A stretch of DNA of 6,458 nucleotides from Desulfarculus sp. (GTDB lineage Bacteria > Desulfobacterota > Desulfarculia > Desulfarculales > Desulfarculaceae). A program made the position numbers and the translations under genes. Shown in pieces: positions 5,690 to 6,458 of this stretch (positions are counted from its first letter, which is position 1; every line of letters starts with the position of its first letter). The stretch is taken from positions 1 to 6,458 of the forward strand of contig JAIUYB010000135.1 in the NCBI GenBank assembly GCA_020216625.1, in the 5' to 3' direction. The notes under the pieces are model-generated. The model saw nothing but the letters and a program-made list of their open reading frames with translations. It had not been told where the DNA came from and made no database searches.

Positions 5690-6458
5690 AGGCGCGACGG
5701 CTGATCATCCCGCTGCTCGCCCTGGCGCTGCTGGCCCTGGCCGCGCCGGCCGCGCCAGTCTCGGCCGCGCCGTCCTTCATCGACGACGCCGGCCAGGAGA
5801 TCGTCGTCTCCGGCCCCTATCGCCGCATCGTCAGCCTCTACCCGGCCCACACCGACAACCTGGTGGACCTGGGGGCGGGGCATCTGCTGGTCGCCGCCGG
5901 TCCCAGCCCCACGCCCTCCGCCCCGGACCTGCCGCTCATCAGCTATCGCGACGACCCCGAGCGGGTCATGGCCCTGGCCCCGGACCTGGTGTTGATGCGC
6001 CCCATGGTGGCCCAGGTCCACCCCGGGTTCGTGGCCCGCCTGAAGCAGTTCGGGGTGACGGTGGTCTGCCTCCAGCCCGGCGGGGCGGCCGAGCTCTACC
6101 AGCACTGGCGGCGGTTGGGGCTTCTCACTGGACGCCAAACCGCGGCCGAGACGCTCTGCGCCCGCTTCCAGGCCGACCTGGCCGCCCTCTCGGCCCGGGT
6201 GGCCCAGGTCCCCGCCCAGCGGCGGCCCCGGGTCTTTTTCGAGTCCATCCACCGCCAGTTCAAGACTTTCGCCCCGGACTCCCTGGCCATCTTCGCGCTC
6301 ACCGCCGCCGGCGGGATCAACGCCGCCGCCGACGCCCAGGGCCTGCGCGACAGCGCCATCGCCGAGTACGGCCACGAGCGGGTGCTGGCCCTGGCCGAGG
6401 GCGTGGACGTCTACCTGGCCCAGGTGGGCACCATGAACCGGGTCACGGCGGAGGAGAT
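5686..6458 (+). CDS. periplasmic binding protein of the ABC importer (3' end cut by window)
   Basis: The frame opens at GTG 5686 and stays open for 257 codons to the window end. Full members of this family (class III, BtuF/FhuD-like) have about 270-350 residues, so only the C-terminal part is missing. A signal peptide (about 1-28: MKARR, a Leu/Ala core, then PVSAAPS) sends it to the periplasm. The N-terminal lobe follows the family pattern: a DDAGQEIVV strand (33-41), RRIVSLYPAHTDNLVDLGAG (46-65), LLVAAG (67-72), then DPERVMALAPDLVLM (90-104). A helix linking the lobes follows (about 136-175), and RVFFESI (182-188) starts the second lobe. The four-base overlap with the ATPase gene places it in the same operon. 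It should capture the substrate and hand it to the permease. The riboswitch suggests a corrinoid, but binding-site residues do not tell cobalamin from heme or an iron chelate, so I leave the symbol empty. Confidence 0.9.
   Translation, partial: MKARRLIIPLLALALLALAAPAAPVSAAPSFIDDAGQEIVVSGPYRRIVSLYPAHTDNLVDLGAGHLLVAAGPSPTPSAPDLPLISYRDDPERVMALAPDLVLMRPMVAQVHPGFVARLKQFGVTVVCLQPGGAAELYQHWRRLGLLTGRQTAAETLCARFQADLAALSARVAQVPAQRRPRVFFESIHRQFKTFAPDSLAIFALTAAGGINAAADAQGLRDSAIAEYGHERVLALAEGVDVYLAQVGTMNRVTAEE

Overview
The window is GC-rich and codes on the + strand throughout. The genes look like those of a Gram-negative bacterium: an outer-membrane protease, exported proteins and a BtuCDF/FecCD-type importer. 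The exported cobaltochelatase beside this importer resembles the arrangement known from Desulfovibrio, so a sulfate-reducer-type Desulfobacterota (former Deltaproteobacteria) is my best guess. That is inference from gene content; the window has no rRNA or other phylogenetic marker.

Region 1 (1-1250) holds a short leader with a possible extended -10 promoter and a stem-loop. It is followed by a membrane-anchored Tim44-like domain protein (169-1182) and a strong two-part terminator hairpin (1198-1249). Region 2 (1250-2423) is a spacer with no gene that I can support, then an omptin-family outer-membrane protease (1407-2423). Both catalytic pairs of the omptin family are recognisable in it.

Region 3 (2424-6458) is a cobalamin-controlled operon. 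It opens with a sigma70-type promoter (TTGACA, 17-base spacer, extended -10). Next come a cobalamin riboswitch (about 2491-2660), a candidate antiterminator and an intrinsic terminator (2727-2759). The genes follow: cbiK with a signal peptide (2788-3732), a BtuC/FecCD permease (3838-4899), its ATPase (4892-5689) and a periplasmic binding protein that runs off the window end (5686 onward). The last three overlap by 8 and 4 bases and are probably translationally coupled. A 15-bp stem-loop without a U-tract sits between cbiK and the transporter genes.

The likely logic is as follows. When cobalamin is scarce the riboswitch lets transcription pass the terminator. The cell then makes an exported CbiK and a corrinoid-, cobalt-tetrapyrrole- or heme-type importer. 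The true substrate is open, because CbiK acts on sirohydrochlorin, which is made in the cytoplasm, while this copy appears to be exported. The most interesting points are this compartment puzzle, the riboswitch expression platform, and an intact omptin beside the locus. I did not find a wholly unknown system.
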